Part shown: positions 1 to 11,062 of the stretch, in pieces
How positions within the stretch are numbered: the stretch's first letter is position 1
Layout: every line of letters starts with the position of its first letter
Assembly: GCA_003255025.1 (NCBI GenBank)
Contig: QANY01000156.1
Coordinates: forward strand, 1,141,639 to 1,205,638
DNA from: Datisca glomerata
Lineage: Eukaryota; Streptophyta; Magnoliopsida; Cucurbitales; Datiscaceae
Direction: 5' to 3'
DNA length: 64,000 bases
Position numbers and translations under genes: made by a program
Notes under the pieces: generated by a model
The model's input: the letters and a program-made list of their open reading frames with translations, nothing else
Databases searched by the model: none
Told to the model about the DNA's origin: nothing

Positions 1-479
1 GTTAGAAAATTGTATGTTGAGACGTTTCCTATTTTGAAATATGTCTTTTAGAATTATAATCATTATAATTTTTGTTTTATTTTTATTGTATAATACGATG
101 ATTTTCTCTATCATGACCAACTTCATCTATACATGCTCATAACAAGTAACTTTGGCCTTCTAATTTGATGCTTTTAGAGGTTTCAATTATATGATTTTTC
201 TGTCAATTTTACTATAGTTTTACAATGAATTTGATTATTTACTATATACTTAACTAAAGTATTATTTTGATCCATGGTTCTAGACTAAACTGAATGAAAA
301 TTAGAATTAGTTAGCGTATCGGATTCTGTTAGTTGATGAAAAGTTGGAAGAAGAAACTCTGGGATAGCTATTTTTCTATACATTTTCTGATAAAAAAATT
401 GTTAATTTTAAAAGGGAAAACATCTTCTATTTTCCAAGATTTTATTTAATTAAATAAATATTTTTTTTTCTTTTCTTGA
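1..479. other. AT-rich stretch, no gene seen
   Basis: No open frame or recognisable domain is visible. Because a CACTA 3' end follows directly, this is probably the interior of that truncated element, but nothing here proves it. Confidence 0.4.
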
Positions 480-778
480 ACTTTAGATGATAGAGAATCA
501 CCGTCATCTCAAGTCTACGTGGAGTAACTTTAGACGACGAGGATTCCCCGTCATCTATATGCTTTTTACGGTGACTAAGATGACGGAGAATCCCCCCCAT
601 CATCTATCAACTTTTTGTGGTACCTAAGATAACGGGGATTCTCCGTCATTCTACCTCCTTATAGTGACGGTTTTTTTTAAAATGACTAAAGATGCCGGTA
701 GATGACAATCGATCAGCCTCAACATAGAGTTATAATGATAAATTTTACCCGTCATCTAACCCCGTTTTTGTAGTAATG
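480..778 (+). mobile_element. 3' terminal region of a CACTA transposon
   Basis: Short imperfect palindromes built on GATGACGG and its complement CCGTCATC recur through the segment. It ends in TTTTTGTAGTAATG, whose reverse complement CATTACTACAAAAA resembles the CACTACTACAAA end of the second CACTA element in this window (22,377). Subterminal arrays of this type are typical of En/Spm-like elements. The 5' end lies outside the window. The element abuts a copia pol remnant, so it inserted into that copy. Confidence 0.6.
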
Positions 779-1109
779 CCTTAGCTAACACTGCTATCGA
801 GTTGACTTGGTTGAGACTTCAGGATCTTCATGTGTACCAAAGTCAAGCTCATGTCTTGTTTTGTGTTGTGACAACACTTTTGCAATATCATTGGCTTCTA
901 AATATGTTTTCCATGCTCACACAAAGCATGTGAAAATTGACTTTCACTTTGTGCGAAAAAGAGTGGTCAATAAGGATTTGATTGCGAAACATGTGCCCTC
1001 TCAACTTCAACTTGCAGACTTGTTTACTAAACCTTTATGCACTCCACGGTTTAGTTTCCTTCGTGACAAACTCATATTTCCTCCTCAGATGAGTTTGAGG
1101 GGTTGTTAA
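779..1109 (+). pseudogene. Ty1/copia pol C-terminus (RNase H) remnant
   Basis: The translation reads from ALANTAIELTWLR through CDNTFAISLASKYVFHAHTK to KHVPSQLQLADLFTKPL and ends in MSLRGC. This is the typical C-terminus of plant copia polyprotein, where RNase H removes RNA from the RNA:DNA hybrid. Only the last 100 or so residues remain. The upstream part is replaced by the CACTA end. The frame stays open from 807 to the stop at 1,109, which suggests a fairly young copy. The downstream GAGGGG purine run next to an LTR-like start supports the 3' end of an element. Confidence 0.85.
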
Positions 1110-1316
1110 GTAAATGAGTTTTTCTGTTATTTGGTTAGTTTAGTTAGAGGACATATTTATCTTTCTGCTCAACTAGTTGTTGGAGCGTTCTTCTCGTTCT
1201 GTTTTGTTGTTTGGTTTTGGTTAATGAAAGATTATTTCCCTAATCTCCTTCCTCTCTCTCGTCTCTCTCAACTTTCTCTTCTGTTTCTATTTTCCATTCA
1301 ATCTCATTTCTCTACA
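1104..1316 (+). repeat. Probable copia 3' LTR
   Basis: A TG start (TGTTAAG) directly follows the polypurine run GAGTTTGAGGGG, and a possible CA end (CTCTACA) lies 213 bp on. The size fits a short copia LTR. The partner LTR is outside the window or lost, so the right boundary is inferred. Confidence 0.45.
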
Positions 1317-1341
1317 GGTGTTAGGTGAGAGGGTGTGTGAT

Positions 1342-1384
1342 GAGGGAGGGGGTGGGGTGGGTGGGGGTGGTGGGTGGGGGTGGT
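1342..1384 (+). other. G-rich tract with quadruplex potential
   Basis: At least six runs of three or more G separated by one or two other bases, in an otherwise AT-rich neighbourhood. This satisfies the usual four-run G-quadruplex pattern. Confidence 0.5.
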
Positions 1385-1665
1385 GACGTGAGATGATGGA
1401 AGAAGGTTGTGTTGTGTCTAAATTAAATTTAGATAAATTGAAATGGTTTGTCTGAGATAAGTAAATCGAAATTGGTTGTGGTTCATGTTAATTAAAATGT
1501 ATGATTTATATTAGGTGATTTTTTGTCAAAGTGTTGCTTTAGATTAATTGGATGATTGTTTTATCATCATGTTGATTTTTTATTTGTAGAATTGAGCTTG
1601 CTTATGTTGGTTGGGCTTGTCTGCTACTTATCAATGTTTTTTTATTTAAATGTAAGAATCGTAGG

Positions 1666-2540
1666 ATGTCTTTTAGTATGGCTGAGGCTGAAGATGCTGA
1701 GATCTGGAGTCCTACATTTGAGATACTTTTTATTGATATAATGGTCAACGAGGTGGTCCAAGGCACATGGGCGATGGGCAATTCAATGGTCATATTTGGC
1801 GTAGGATCTTAACTTCCTTAAATACAATGTCTAAGCGTAATTATAGACTAGTTTCAGTGAAACAAAAGTTTCAGAGTTTACGTGCCAGGCACTGTGATTT
1901 CTCTAAGCTCCTAAAACAAACTGGTTTTTGTTGGGATGCTGAAAGCAATACCGTCCATGCATTAGAAGAAAGGTGGCAAAACTATATTCGGGTAACATTT
2001 TTCCAATATGGTCTATTGATTATCCATTTCTTAAGAAGTAAGTTAATTGTATATTCTTATTCTCGTAGGCCAACTCAAATGGAAGAACGTTTAGAACCAA
2101 AGGCTGTCCTCACTATAAGATGTTGGGGATGATTTTCAATCTATCCACGGCCACAGGGGTGTTGCACCATGCTTCTACCCAAGATCCACCAAACACTGAT
2201 GATGAGAATGAATTAGAACATAACCCCATGCATGGCGGTGTACATGTTAACCTAGACGAAAATGACTCAGATGATCCTATGGGACCCATTCTTCATGGAG
2301 GTGTCACCACGCGTTCTAGAAAGCGTACGCAAAATTTTTGACCCCGTACATAAGGGAAGAGAAAAGGAACAAGTTCTGAGTTAGATGATGTCTTTGCTGC
2401 TTGGAAAAGTCTTGCTACAGTCAAGACTGAGGTGAGCTTGGCAAAGTTAGAGATGTATAAAAAGGATGAAGAGTCTGAGTGCAACGTTTTTAAGGATTCT
2501 GACAATTCGGCATGTTTAGTGAATGATAAAGGTAATGAAT
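1666..2540 (+). pseudogene. PIF/Harbinger ORF1-like Myb/SANT protein, broken
   Basis: From the ATG at 1,666 an acidic N-terminus leads, after a frameshift near 1,765, into a Myb/SANT-like trihelix region (FNGHIWRRI, LVSVKQKFQSLRARHCDF, TGFCWDAESNTVHALEERWQ). A probable intron (donor near 1,990, acceptor near 2,070) is followed by a frame running to about 2,540 with an acidic, Asn/Asp-rich linker and a basic TTRSRKRTQ stretch. The second DNA-binding protein of PIF/Harbinger transposons has this form and recruits the transposase to the element ends. A matching transposase remnant lies 1.2 kb downstream. A host Myb-like gene of the same family is an alternative. Confidence 0.6.
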
Positions 2541-3033
2541 GACGTGAAAATGATAAAAGGTAAGATAAAAGAAAGAAATGATAAAAGAATAAAATGATAA
2601 CAACTTTTCTCTTAGATGTGTCTACTAATTGTTTGTAATTGAAATCAGAAATGAGTTGTAGTTCTCTTTAATCTGTTTACTAACCATCGACAATCAGAAT
2701 CAAACATGTAAAATTACTTGTTTAGCTCAAGATGAACGTTTTTACCTTTTGTGATTTTTTTATATTTCTATGAACCTATTTATTTTATTATAAACTTATG
2801 TTTAATTTTTAATTTATAAATAATTTAATTTAATTATTTAAAATAAATTGTATAATTTAATTTTTTGAATTATGAAAATTTTGAACTTTAATTATATTTT
2901 AAGTAAATAATTACAATATGATATTGCATCATCATGAAAATATATGTATCACATTGATACTTTAAATATGCCACAATATATAACAAAATATTGTCTCAAT
3001 TACTACTTAAAAAACATAACTAATAGGAAATGT
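2541..3033. other. AT-rich spacer, no gene
   Basis: Mostly poly-A/T-rich sequence with a short run of GATAAAAG-like repeats near 2,550-2,600. No coding signal seen. Confidence 0.5.
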
Positions 3034-3297
3034 AGTGTTTGTTGGTTTAGTAAAGGTAAGAGGGTATAATTGGGATATTATAAAGAGAATAGTAATGGAG
3101 TGGTAATGACAAGTGGGTTTCACATCAAAGAAGATAAATGACAAAGTTTATTACTACCTAGGAGAGAGTAATGAGATTACTGATTTGGAGTGAGACTTAT
3201 CACTCAATTACATTTACTGCTGATAAATAAAGTATTGAACAAAATTAGTAATCATACCCTTTCTCAACTTTTCTTTTACTGATTGGTAAACAAACCC
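3034..3297. mobile_element. Tourist-like MITE
   Basis: About 264 bp with inverted ends: GTGTTTGTTGGTTTAGTAAA on the left, and on the right a sequence whose complement begins GGGTTTGTTTACC and continues to CAGTAAAA. Size, AT content and ends fit a PIF/Harbinger-derived MITE. It sits between the two Harbinger pseudogenes. The target duplication is unclear (TA on both sides at best). Confidence 0.5.
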
Positions 3298-3321
3298 TTA
3301 AAGTATTGGCAATGCTATTTC

Positions 3322-3379
3322 TACTTCAACTACTTGGGGAATATCAACGATACTTCAACTACTTGGGGAATATCAACGA
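3322..3379. repeat. Two-copy 29-bp tandem repeat
   Basis: TACTTCAACTACTTGGGGAA and the following nine bases occur twice head to tail without spacing and differ at no base that I can see. Confidence 0.9.
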
Positions 3380-3735
3380 CGCTGTTAATATGTTCAATGA
3401 TTGAGAGTGGAGGGAGATGTTTTTTAATATACCAGATGAGAGGAAAATGGCATGGTTGAAAAGGCTTTAGTAATCTTGGCTATCTTTGAAGGTTGTTAAT
3501 ATGCAAGTATTAGATGTCTTAAGTTATGTTTGAACTTCTATCTAATGTTGTCATGTTTTAACTTGTCTGAACACTCTTCTTTAACTTGTTTGTCAAATGT
3601 GTGAGCACTTTTATTAACTTTTAGGGGTTGTATGTAAGAAATTTGTCATTGTAGTTAACTTTGTTAACTACTATTATGTTGATACTTTTTATCATATAAT
3701 ATTTATTTTGAGTATTTTTTAACTGTTATTAAAGA

Positions 3736-4650
3736 TATGGAGAGCAACGGTGCCTCATCTATAGATTCAACAAGTGATAGTCACACGATCGAAGACTTTT
3801 TAACATTTATTGCGACCGTTCTTCATTATGAAGAACAAACGTGAAATCCTAAGACATGTTATGATTTGTTTCGTAAGACATAAGAAGTGTTCCATTGCTT
3901 TTTTTTTTTTGTTAGGGGTGGGAAAGCGACTATAACCCAAATTGAATTGTGAGCTTGTGGGTTTGATATGCTTTTTACATTTGCTAATCCGGGTTCGGAG
4001 GGGACTATGAATGACGCACATGTATTTTTGGATGAACTAACACGACCAGAAGTAAATTTTCCATGGTCCCCTACATGTGAGTTAACTAGTTCGATAAATG
4101 ATATAAGTGTTGGTCACAAATTAGTATATCACATTACATATTAATTCATTTCATACATTAATAACATATGTACTGATTTTAGGTAAATATTATCTAGTGA
4201 ACTCGGGTAATCCATGTACGGATGGATTCTTACCCACTTATCGTGGTGAGCGATATCATTTGCAAGATATTCGTGGAAGATGAAACCAACCATCTGGGCT
4301 CAAGGAAGTTTTTAACTACAGGCATTCTTCCATGCGTAGTGTAATCGAATGGTGTTTTGGGGTTTTAAAAACTCGCTTCCCTGTACTTGATGATATGCCT
4401 CCTTTCAATCCGTAGACAACCTCTTATTGTGGTTGCATGTTGTACCGTACATAACTTCATTCGAAGGTCGGGTTTGTTAGATGAGCTTTTTAACTCCTAT
4501 GATGGCCCAACAGTTCATAATGCATACGAAAGTGAGCCTTCAACAACATCATCATCAACACGCATACCTGACTAATCAGATGAATATGCAGCTGCCATGA
4601 CTCGTACAAGGGATGAAATGGCTCATCGTATATTGGCACAATCCTAAGAA
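3736..4650 (+). pseudogene. PIF/Harbinger DDE transposase, decayed
   Basis: Fragments in several frames line up with the DDE_4-type nuclease domain. An early part reads FTFANPGSEGTMNDAHVFLD then LTRPEVNFPW (3,970-4,070). An AT-rich insert or intron follows. The C-terminal half reads KYYLVNSGNPCTDGFLPTYR, GERYHLQDIRGR, FNYRHSSMRSVIEWCFGVLK, then LIVVACCTVHNFIRRSG. The family cuts and pastes DNA with a D-D-E triad. Here the second acidic position of the usual YYLVD is N, while the glutamate in VIEWCFG is kept. Stops and frameshifts show it is inactive. Confidence 0.8.
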
Positions 4651-5450
4651 ATTCTCTAACAATTTTATTTTGACTACATTAGTGTGGTTGGTGTTGCTTA
4701 GCTTTAGTTGGATATGGTAGTTTATTTAGTGTAGGGCTTTTGTGATGTATGGATTTATGTATGTCATGTGATGTATGACACTTTTGTGATGTATGGATTT
4801 TTGTTATTAAGTGTAAGACTTGAGTATGATTATGTTATATATTTTGTGATATATAGTGCTTTAAAATGTTTGGAATATTATAAAATATGCTTGAAATAAA
4901 GAGTATTGAATTAAATGGGTTAAAGCAATGTCCGAAGGGTATTTTTAAAAATTTAAGTGAAAGATGAAGGGGTGAATTTTGTGATGTGTTTTGAGTTGGT
5001 GGAACGTGGTGTGTGGAAATGGAACCTAAAAAATCAAGATAAAGGAAGAATGAGTTGGGATACAGAAATGGGAGAAGACGGACATAGGTGATTTTGTGGG
5101 TTGATGATGGGAGAGGGGATGAGAGGTGGATTGTGTGATGATGGGATGGAGGTAGGGAAGGGGTTAAATTTTGAAAAAAAAAATATAATTAATATTGACT
5201 TGCCATTTAGAGAATCAACCCCTATTGATCCAATCTAGAAGTTTAAAAAAAAATCAGTCTCGAATCTAATAAATTGTCAAACAATTATAAATTTTTTAAG
5301 AATTCCAGAACATAGCCATATAACACACGTAATCATGGATCTAAAAACTCAATTTCGATTCTCAATTATTCAAGTTGAATTGCTCAATTACCACTCGTTA
5401 GATAAAATCATTATCGGTATAAATCATGTCTTAAAATCCCCCAAAACTCG
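4651..5450. other. Non-coding, G-rich then AT-rich
   Basis: 4,900-5,170 is purine-rich with many GATGGGAG-like runs and probably contains the 3' end of the Harbinger element. I could not identify its terminal inverted repeat. The rest is AT-rich with no coding signal. Confidence 0.4.
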
Positions 5451-5874
5451 TGTTGAACACATCAAAAAGTAAATAACTGTAAAAGCGGAAGCGTACCTGA
5501 ATCTATGATAGTAGATCGTAATTTAGAGCCGAGCGATTGACCTTCCGGATCTACATGATTATCTATCAGAGAGTCTCATTTGATTAAGCCTCTATGTTTT
5601 CTCTCTAACGATAAGATATTAGGAAGAATATAATTGTTACCCCTAATCGTGTAACCTGAGGACCATAATCACTTATATATAACATATCTATTATCTTTTA
5701 ATATTTCTATTGTAGCCCATCATAAAAATAGAAATGACTCTAAAGTTTATACACATAAAAAGTCAAAAACCTATTATATACATTAAAACTCAAATTATCC
5801 AAAATCTTAGTTGATCAATCTTAATTGAGTTTATCCTTATTAGATAAGTTCAACGTTGGATTAGTGATCCAACA
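5451..5874 (-). repeat. LTR-like segment
   Basis: Read on the minus strand, it starts TGTTGGATCACTAATCC, has a TATATATAAG box, a GATTAGGGGTAAC stretch, and CGCTTCCGCTTTTACAG near its end, and closes in TTCAACA. The TG...CA limits and 424-bp size resemble a solo copia-type LTR. The flanks show no matching 5-bp duplication, so this is tentative. Confidence 0.35.
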
Positions 5875-6045
5875 TTTCTAACTTGAAAAAGATAAATTAT
5901 ACAATAAAGTTAATGTATTATAATATTTTATTTAGTAATTATATTAAATTACATTATATATGAGATTAAACATATGACAGAGCCTTTTCACAATATTTTA
6001 AAAAGAAGACACCGTTTTTAAAATCTTATATATATATATATATAA

Positions 6046-6198
6046 TGTTTCTACTTCCATTTCTAGCTTAATTAAATTATTCACCGCCTGTTATGACTGG
6101 TTATATTGTTGACATTGTTTGCTTATTTGCTTACATGAATAATTACTTTTATTTAACTTCACTCTCCGCCCAAGTGGCTAGTTATTCTTATAATTGAT
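6046..6198 (+). repeat. Left terminal direct repeat of the pararetrovirus
   Basis: Matches 13,636-13,787 over its whole length with scattered substitutions and one single-base gap. The match starts at TGTTTCTACTTC and ends at TTCTTATAATTGAT; both flanks diverge sharply. A (TA)n run lies immediately left of it (6,028-6,044). Confidence 0.9.
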
Positions 6199-6407
6199 CA
6201 AAAAGCTGACGTATCAGCTTCTATTGGGATAGCTTCAGGGACGTAGGTGAGACATCTTAGATATGTAAATTCTGAGGGTAGGGTGGCTGTAGAGACAAGA
6301 GGGAGAAGAGTGAAGCTTAATAGGAGGTTGTAGAAGTCACGACAAAGTTAGTAACAAAAATACAGTATGGAATTTTCAATCATAAGAATAATTTAGTTTC
6401 TTGAGTC

Positions 6408-8400
6408 ATGAATAGATTATTTAGAAGTAATTCTTCTAGTAGTATTGGGTCTATAATGTCTTCAGTATCTGACATAATGGATGAAGAACATTTTGAATTA
6501 GCAGATGATCAAGTAGATCATAAATATTTTGAATACCTTTCAGATGATCAAGAAGACCATTCTGAATACTTTACAGATGATCAAGTAGATCATGAGGTAT
6601 AGAATATACCTAAAATCTTCAATAAAAATATAAAATTTAAATCCTCTTCTAGATCAACCATTAATAATGATCAAGATATCATGATTCGAATAGAGCAAGA
6701 ATTAAAAAATTTAAAAATTAAAAGTCTAGAACCTGGAGGTCAGACAAACCTTAATAATAAACAATCTAATAAAATTAATTACCAATCCTTTAATTTTCAA
6801 ATTAGGGAGTATAGTCAGTCTAGTATCCCTAAGAGTTCCTTTCCTGAATTATCTATTAACAATAAGAATTTTAGGATTAAAAAATTAGAGCAAGAATTAA
6901 GAAATTCAAAAATTTGAATCCAGATATCCTGAACCAAGAATATTTTCTTTAGATTGGGAAATTCTAAATCAACACAATAATGACCCAGCCAATCTAGATA
7001 GACGTAATAGGTTCAAAGATTCATATAATATGAGTAAAAAGAAAATCATATTTGCTGAATGGAAATCATTCATGATATATAGTTAACATATATTTCCTTG
7101 ATTATATCGAGAGATTTATGAGAAAAATATTAAAGTAAGTCTCAAATCTAAATGAGTCAAGAAAGATTCCACTGTGATAACTGTTAGTTTTCCACCACCT
7201 AAAACTCCTAATTAATCAATAAAATTCTCAACCTAAAACAGGTTTCATTGAACCTTTCCAAATTCATTATGAGAAAACTCATGATGAAGAAATACTTAGA
7301 ATGTTAAAATATTTAAAAGACAATGTCTCAGAATCAGATAGCCACAGGTTAGAATCTACCTATGAGCCATCAATAATTTATAATTCTTCCAACAATAAAA
7401 TTGAAGAATCTTGTAGGTCAGAATCCTATAAATCATCCACAATCGATGAACCTTCAAATAGTATTGAGGAACCATCTAAAGATTTAGAAATTAAATCATC
7501 TTTCAAGATTATTGACCATGATAATATCTTTGAATTAGATATTCATAGGTTAGAATCCACCTATGAATCTTCCATAATTAATGAATTTTCAAATATTGAA
7601 GAAACGTTAAAGAATTTTAAAACTAATGAATCAGCTTATTTTGGTATGATTGATAACCAAAATAATTGTTCAGAATTTGAAAACCTTGCTAATAATAAAC
7701 TTCAAGAATTAGAGGATAATAGTTCACATTTAGAAGTCATTGGTTAGAATCAACCTATGAATCTTTCAAAATTGATTAATCTTCAAACATTAAAGAAACA
7801 TAAAAAAATTTAGAAATTAATGAATCATCCTTTGTTAAGGACCTTAACCATAAAAATTCTTTAATAACTACTTCTCCTATTAAGATTACAAAGGAAGAAA
7901 GAACCTAATAAAAAATTGATTGAACAACTCAATCACACCAATCAAAGTCTAATTACAATAAGAAAATAATTAGACAAAATTGAGAATACGGTTGATGATC
8001 TTTATGAATCTAATGAAACTCTGAAAGAATTTTTTTTAATAAATCTTTCAGATAAAATCACTTTAAATATCATTCATCTTAATAAACAGATTAAGAAGTG
8101 ATGAATAAATCTGTTGAATCATCTTCATCTGATAAGATTAATAGTCTTTTCAGGATTTGGAATTGAATCTGAAAAATTTGATAAAATATTTCAAGAATTG
8201 AAAGTAATTAATCGAGACGATAATTTAGATTCAGAAAGTCATAGGTAAGAATCTACCTATGAGTTAACCACGATAGGTAAATCTTCAAACGTTAACAATA
8301 TTGAAGATAAATTTAAAAATTTAGAAGTTAATAAATTAGAAATTCTAAATGTGAACTATTCCTCTTGCCATTCAAATTACTGATAGTTCTTTAGTTAACT
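6408..8400 (+). pseudogene. Pararetrovirus 5' ORF region
   Basis: The first ATG at 6,408 opens a 64-residue frame rich in Ser, Asp and Glu with three DDQ(V/E)DH repeats, ended by a TAG at 6,600. Reading continues in nearby frames through a lysine-rich part (6,681-6,917), a part with the words DWEILNQHNNDP and FAEWKSFMIY (about 6,950-7,080), and a 148-residue open frame (7,301-7,747). The later part repeats the words HRLESTYE about every 200 bp. The gene position matches the first protein(s) of a caulimovirid, before the coat protein. I could not assign a movement-protein domain with confidence. Internal stops make it non-functional. Confidence 0.5.
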
Positions 8401-8429
8401 AATTTTATGTTTCTGTAGATAAATTGCAC

Positions 8430-9930
8430 AAATGGAATATTGATGGATTTTTTGAGCAGGAAGTTCTCAATAAATTTCAACACATGGCAATGATTGCCAA
8501 CAGTTAAATTATCACACACAATTCACTTCACAATGAGGTTATCAATTTTTTAGTCACGACATTCACAGAAATGTTACGTTGCTGGTGGGAGAAATACCTT
8601 ACAAAATAATCCAAAAATACCATCCTTTCAGCAGTAATCATTAATGTTGAAGGAACAGTAATTATTGGAGAAAATCAGGAAGCAATACATGATGCCACGA
8701 ATACACTTCTCTACACAATAGTTAAATACTTCAATGGAATGTCAAGTAATATTACTTCGTGTATCCATAATCAATTGACCAATCTTAGGTGTCCAACCCT
8801 AAGTAAATTCTAGTGGTACAAAAATATATTTTTGTCCAAAATAATATCAAGAGATGATAACAATCAACCCTCTTGGAAACAAAAAGTTATTAATAAATTA
8901 CTCAATTTGTACACACACAAAATAAGAGTAGTTCTCAGTAATAACCTAGGAAACATAGACTAATATAGTCTTACCTATGGTACAATTATTACTACAATAC
9001 AAAAAGAAAAATTCTGCAATGTGCATTGATATGAAAAGTAAAATTATAGATTATGAATTAGGCAATTCTTGTGAGCAATATGGTTTACCCCCTATTAGGA
9101 AAAATTTTTATTCAAACCCTAGAAGGTCTCACAAGCCTGATAGGAGAAAATAAGAATAAGCATAAGATTTTTAATTAATATTTTTCAAAGAATAAAAATT
9201 TTGACAAATGTTTCTCCAAGAATGAAATTTATTTTAGAAGAAAACACAATAAATGTTCTTTTGATAAAAATAAACTTAAGTATTTTAAATATGCCAGAAT
9301 GTTCATTCTTCTAAAACTTGTTAAGTTAAAGGTAAAATTAATCAATTAAAATCTCTAATGAAGATAAACAAGAATTGTTTAGAATCGTAGAGTCAATAGA
9401 AAACTATGAGAGTGATAGTGATGATTTATGAGAATTTGAGTACCCTAAATTCTCAAAATCTAACTCTTCCAGTTATGGCAGTGATTCTTCTAACATCTCT
9501 ATGGGGTGTAGGGATAGTTGTCGTCAAAAAATTAATGTTCTAAATAAAAATAAAGAACAAGAAGAAAATCACATGTTGGATTTAATTCACAAAATTAAAA
9601 ATCCAGAATACTTCAAAAGATTTAGGAAAGTAATTTTAAAAGAAAATACTAAATCTAACAATATCGCAAGCTTTTCACAAACCCTTAAAAAATTCAATAA
9701 GGGTACATAAAAGAAAAAAGAAGTTATCCTACATGAACTTCAGAAAGAAATTAAAAATATTAAAATAAAAGAAGAATTAAATCTTTTAATAAATAGTTTA
9801 ATTAAAATTCATAAATCTTGTAAATTAGGAAAACCTAGTAGATTCCCAATTTCAATTAATAAGGTTGAAGAACCTATTATCAAGAATAAAAATAATGATA
9901 ATTTCATCTAAGTACTTAGACATATCAAAA
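8430..9930 (+). pseudogene. Pararetrovirus coat-protein-like region
   Basis: Translated pieces in several frames form a coat-protein-like core (8,570-9,130), including a stretch ending near LPPIRKNFYSNPRRSHKPDR. Next come a basic tract and, at about 9,270-9,345, the pattern KYFKYARMFIL, which looks like a zinc knuckle whose cysteines have been lost. An acidic Ser-rich tail and a 69-residue frame (9,501-9,710) link to the protease. In the family this protein packages the genome. The loss of cysteines and frequent stops show decay. Confidence 0.5.
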
Positions 9931-9939
9931 TCAAGAAAT

Positions 9940-10312
9940 TGTGTATAATGGCAGAATAATAATTCAAGATTTTGATTTCACAACAATGACTCTTGTTGAT
10001 TCAGGAATAGATTTGAATTGTATGCAGGAATGACTAATTCCTCCCAAGTACTTCAAGAATACAAAAGAATATTTGTCTTCTATCAATGGTACTCATATAC
10101 ATATCAAATATGAAATACTCAAAGTTCATATTTGCCAAGACAATGTATGTTTTAAGACATCATTTATCTTAGTAAAAAATATGACTGATAAAATAATTGT
10201 AGGTTTACCATTCATTTCTTTGTTGTATTCTTTCACAATAAAGTATGCTGAGATAATTACTTATCCTATGGATGAACTTATTAAATTCAAATTTTTTTTC
10301 TTTTTCTCACAA
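9940..10312 (+). pseudogene. Pararetrovirus aspartic protease
   Basis: The frame includes TLVDSGIDLNCMQE, a retroviral-type protease active site (D-S-G, position 9,985-10,030), then a stop. An 80-residue frame with HIKYEILKVHICQDNVCFKT and IIVGLPFISLLY follows; the last is the usual hydrophobic strand before the second half of the fold. The enzyme cleaves the viral polyprotein. It is followed in the expected order by reverse transcriptase. Confidence 0.7.
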
Positions 10313-10439
10313 TAAGAAGTTGAAAGCTTTAAAAGAGAATTCTATTTTTAAATCCAAAATGATTGAAGAACAGTTTCAAGATCTTGTTCTTCAAAATCAA
10401 ATTTTTGAACGAAGAATTCTTTGTTTAGTAATCAATTAC

Positions 10440-11030
10440 TAGCCCCTTAACGATATTTTAGAAAGGATAAAATATCCAATAACAAACAAAAGTGACTTAA
10501 TCAACAGATTTAGAGAAGCTGTTGCATCCTCTAAGTTTGACATAAAATCTGCATTTTGGCAAATCCAGATAAATAAGATTGATAAATACAAAATTATATT
10601 TGATCATTATAAATGGAAAATAATACTATTTGATCTTAAATTTGCTCCACGTAAATTTCAAAATATAATGACTGAATTCTTTAATCAATTCTTAATTGAT
10701 TGCATTCTTTAGTAAATAATACTGGTTGAATTTCTTGATTGTTTACATTAAAAATATTTTATTTAAATATGACAAACAATACTGGAAATACTTTGAATTA
10801 TTTTCCAAGATAATAAAATAAAATATTTTAGTTATCTTTGTAAAAAAAATCAAATTATTTCAATCAAAAAATAGATTTCTAGAATTTAAAATTTATTTCA
10901 TACAATTTGCCTTATTAAATCAAAAATTTGTTCTAATTAATTATGAATCTGCAAAACATGTTTCGAGATTCCTTCCAAACAAATTTTTGCCAGGTAAGAG
11001 TCTATTTATAGAAATTTTTTATTTCAATAT
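10440..11030 (+). pseudogene. Pararetrovirus reverse transcriptase
   Basis: An open stretch reads RIKYPITNKSDLINRF, SKFDIKSAFWQIQI, DKYKIIF, FDLKFAPRKFQNIM, all standard RT palm motifs of caulimovirids. The catalytic Y-x-D-D position near 10,715-10,740 is broken by stops and no DD pair is visible. After another frame shift the words KKIKLFQSKNRFLEFKI mark the thumb side. The enzyme copies the pregenomic RNA. I see no recognisable RNase H domain after it, so that part is either deleted or too decayed. Confidence 0.75.
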
Positions 11031-11062
11031 TTTATTTATCCAATGTATTAATAATTAAATTC

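Noticed and set aside
3322..3379. CRISPR-like repeats
   Set aside because: Only two adjacent copies without spacers, in plant DNA.
5451..5874. Confirmed solo LTR
   Set aside because: TG...CA ends exist but the flanking 5-bp sequences differ, so only an LTR-like call is given.
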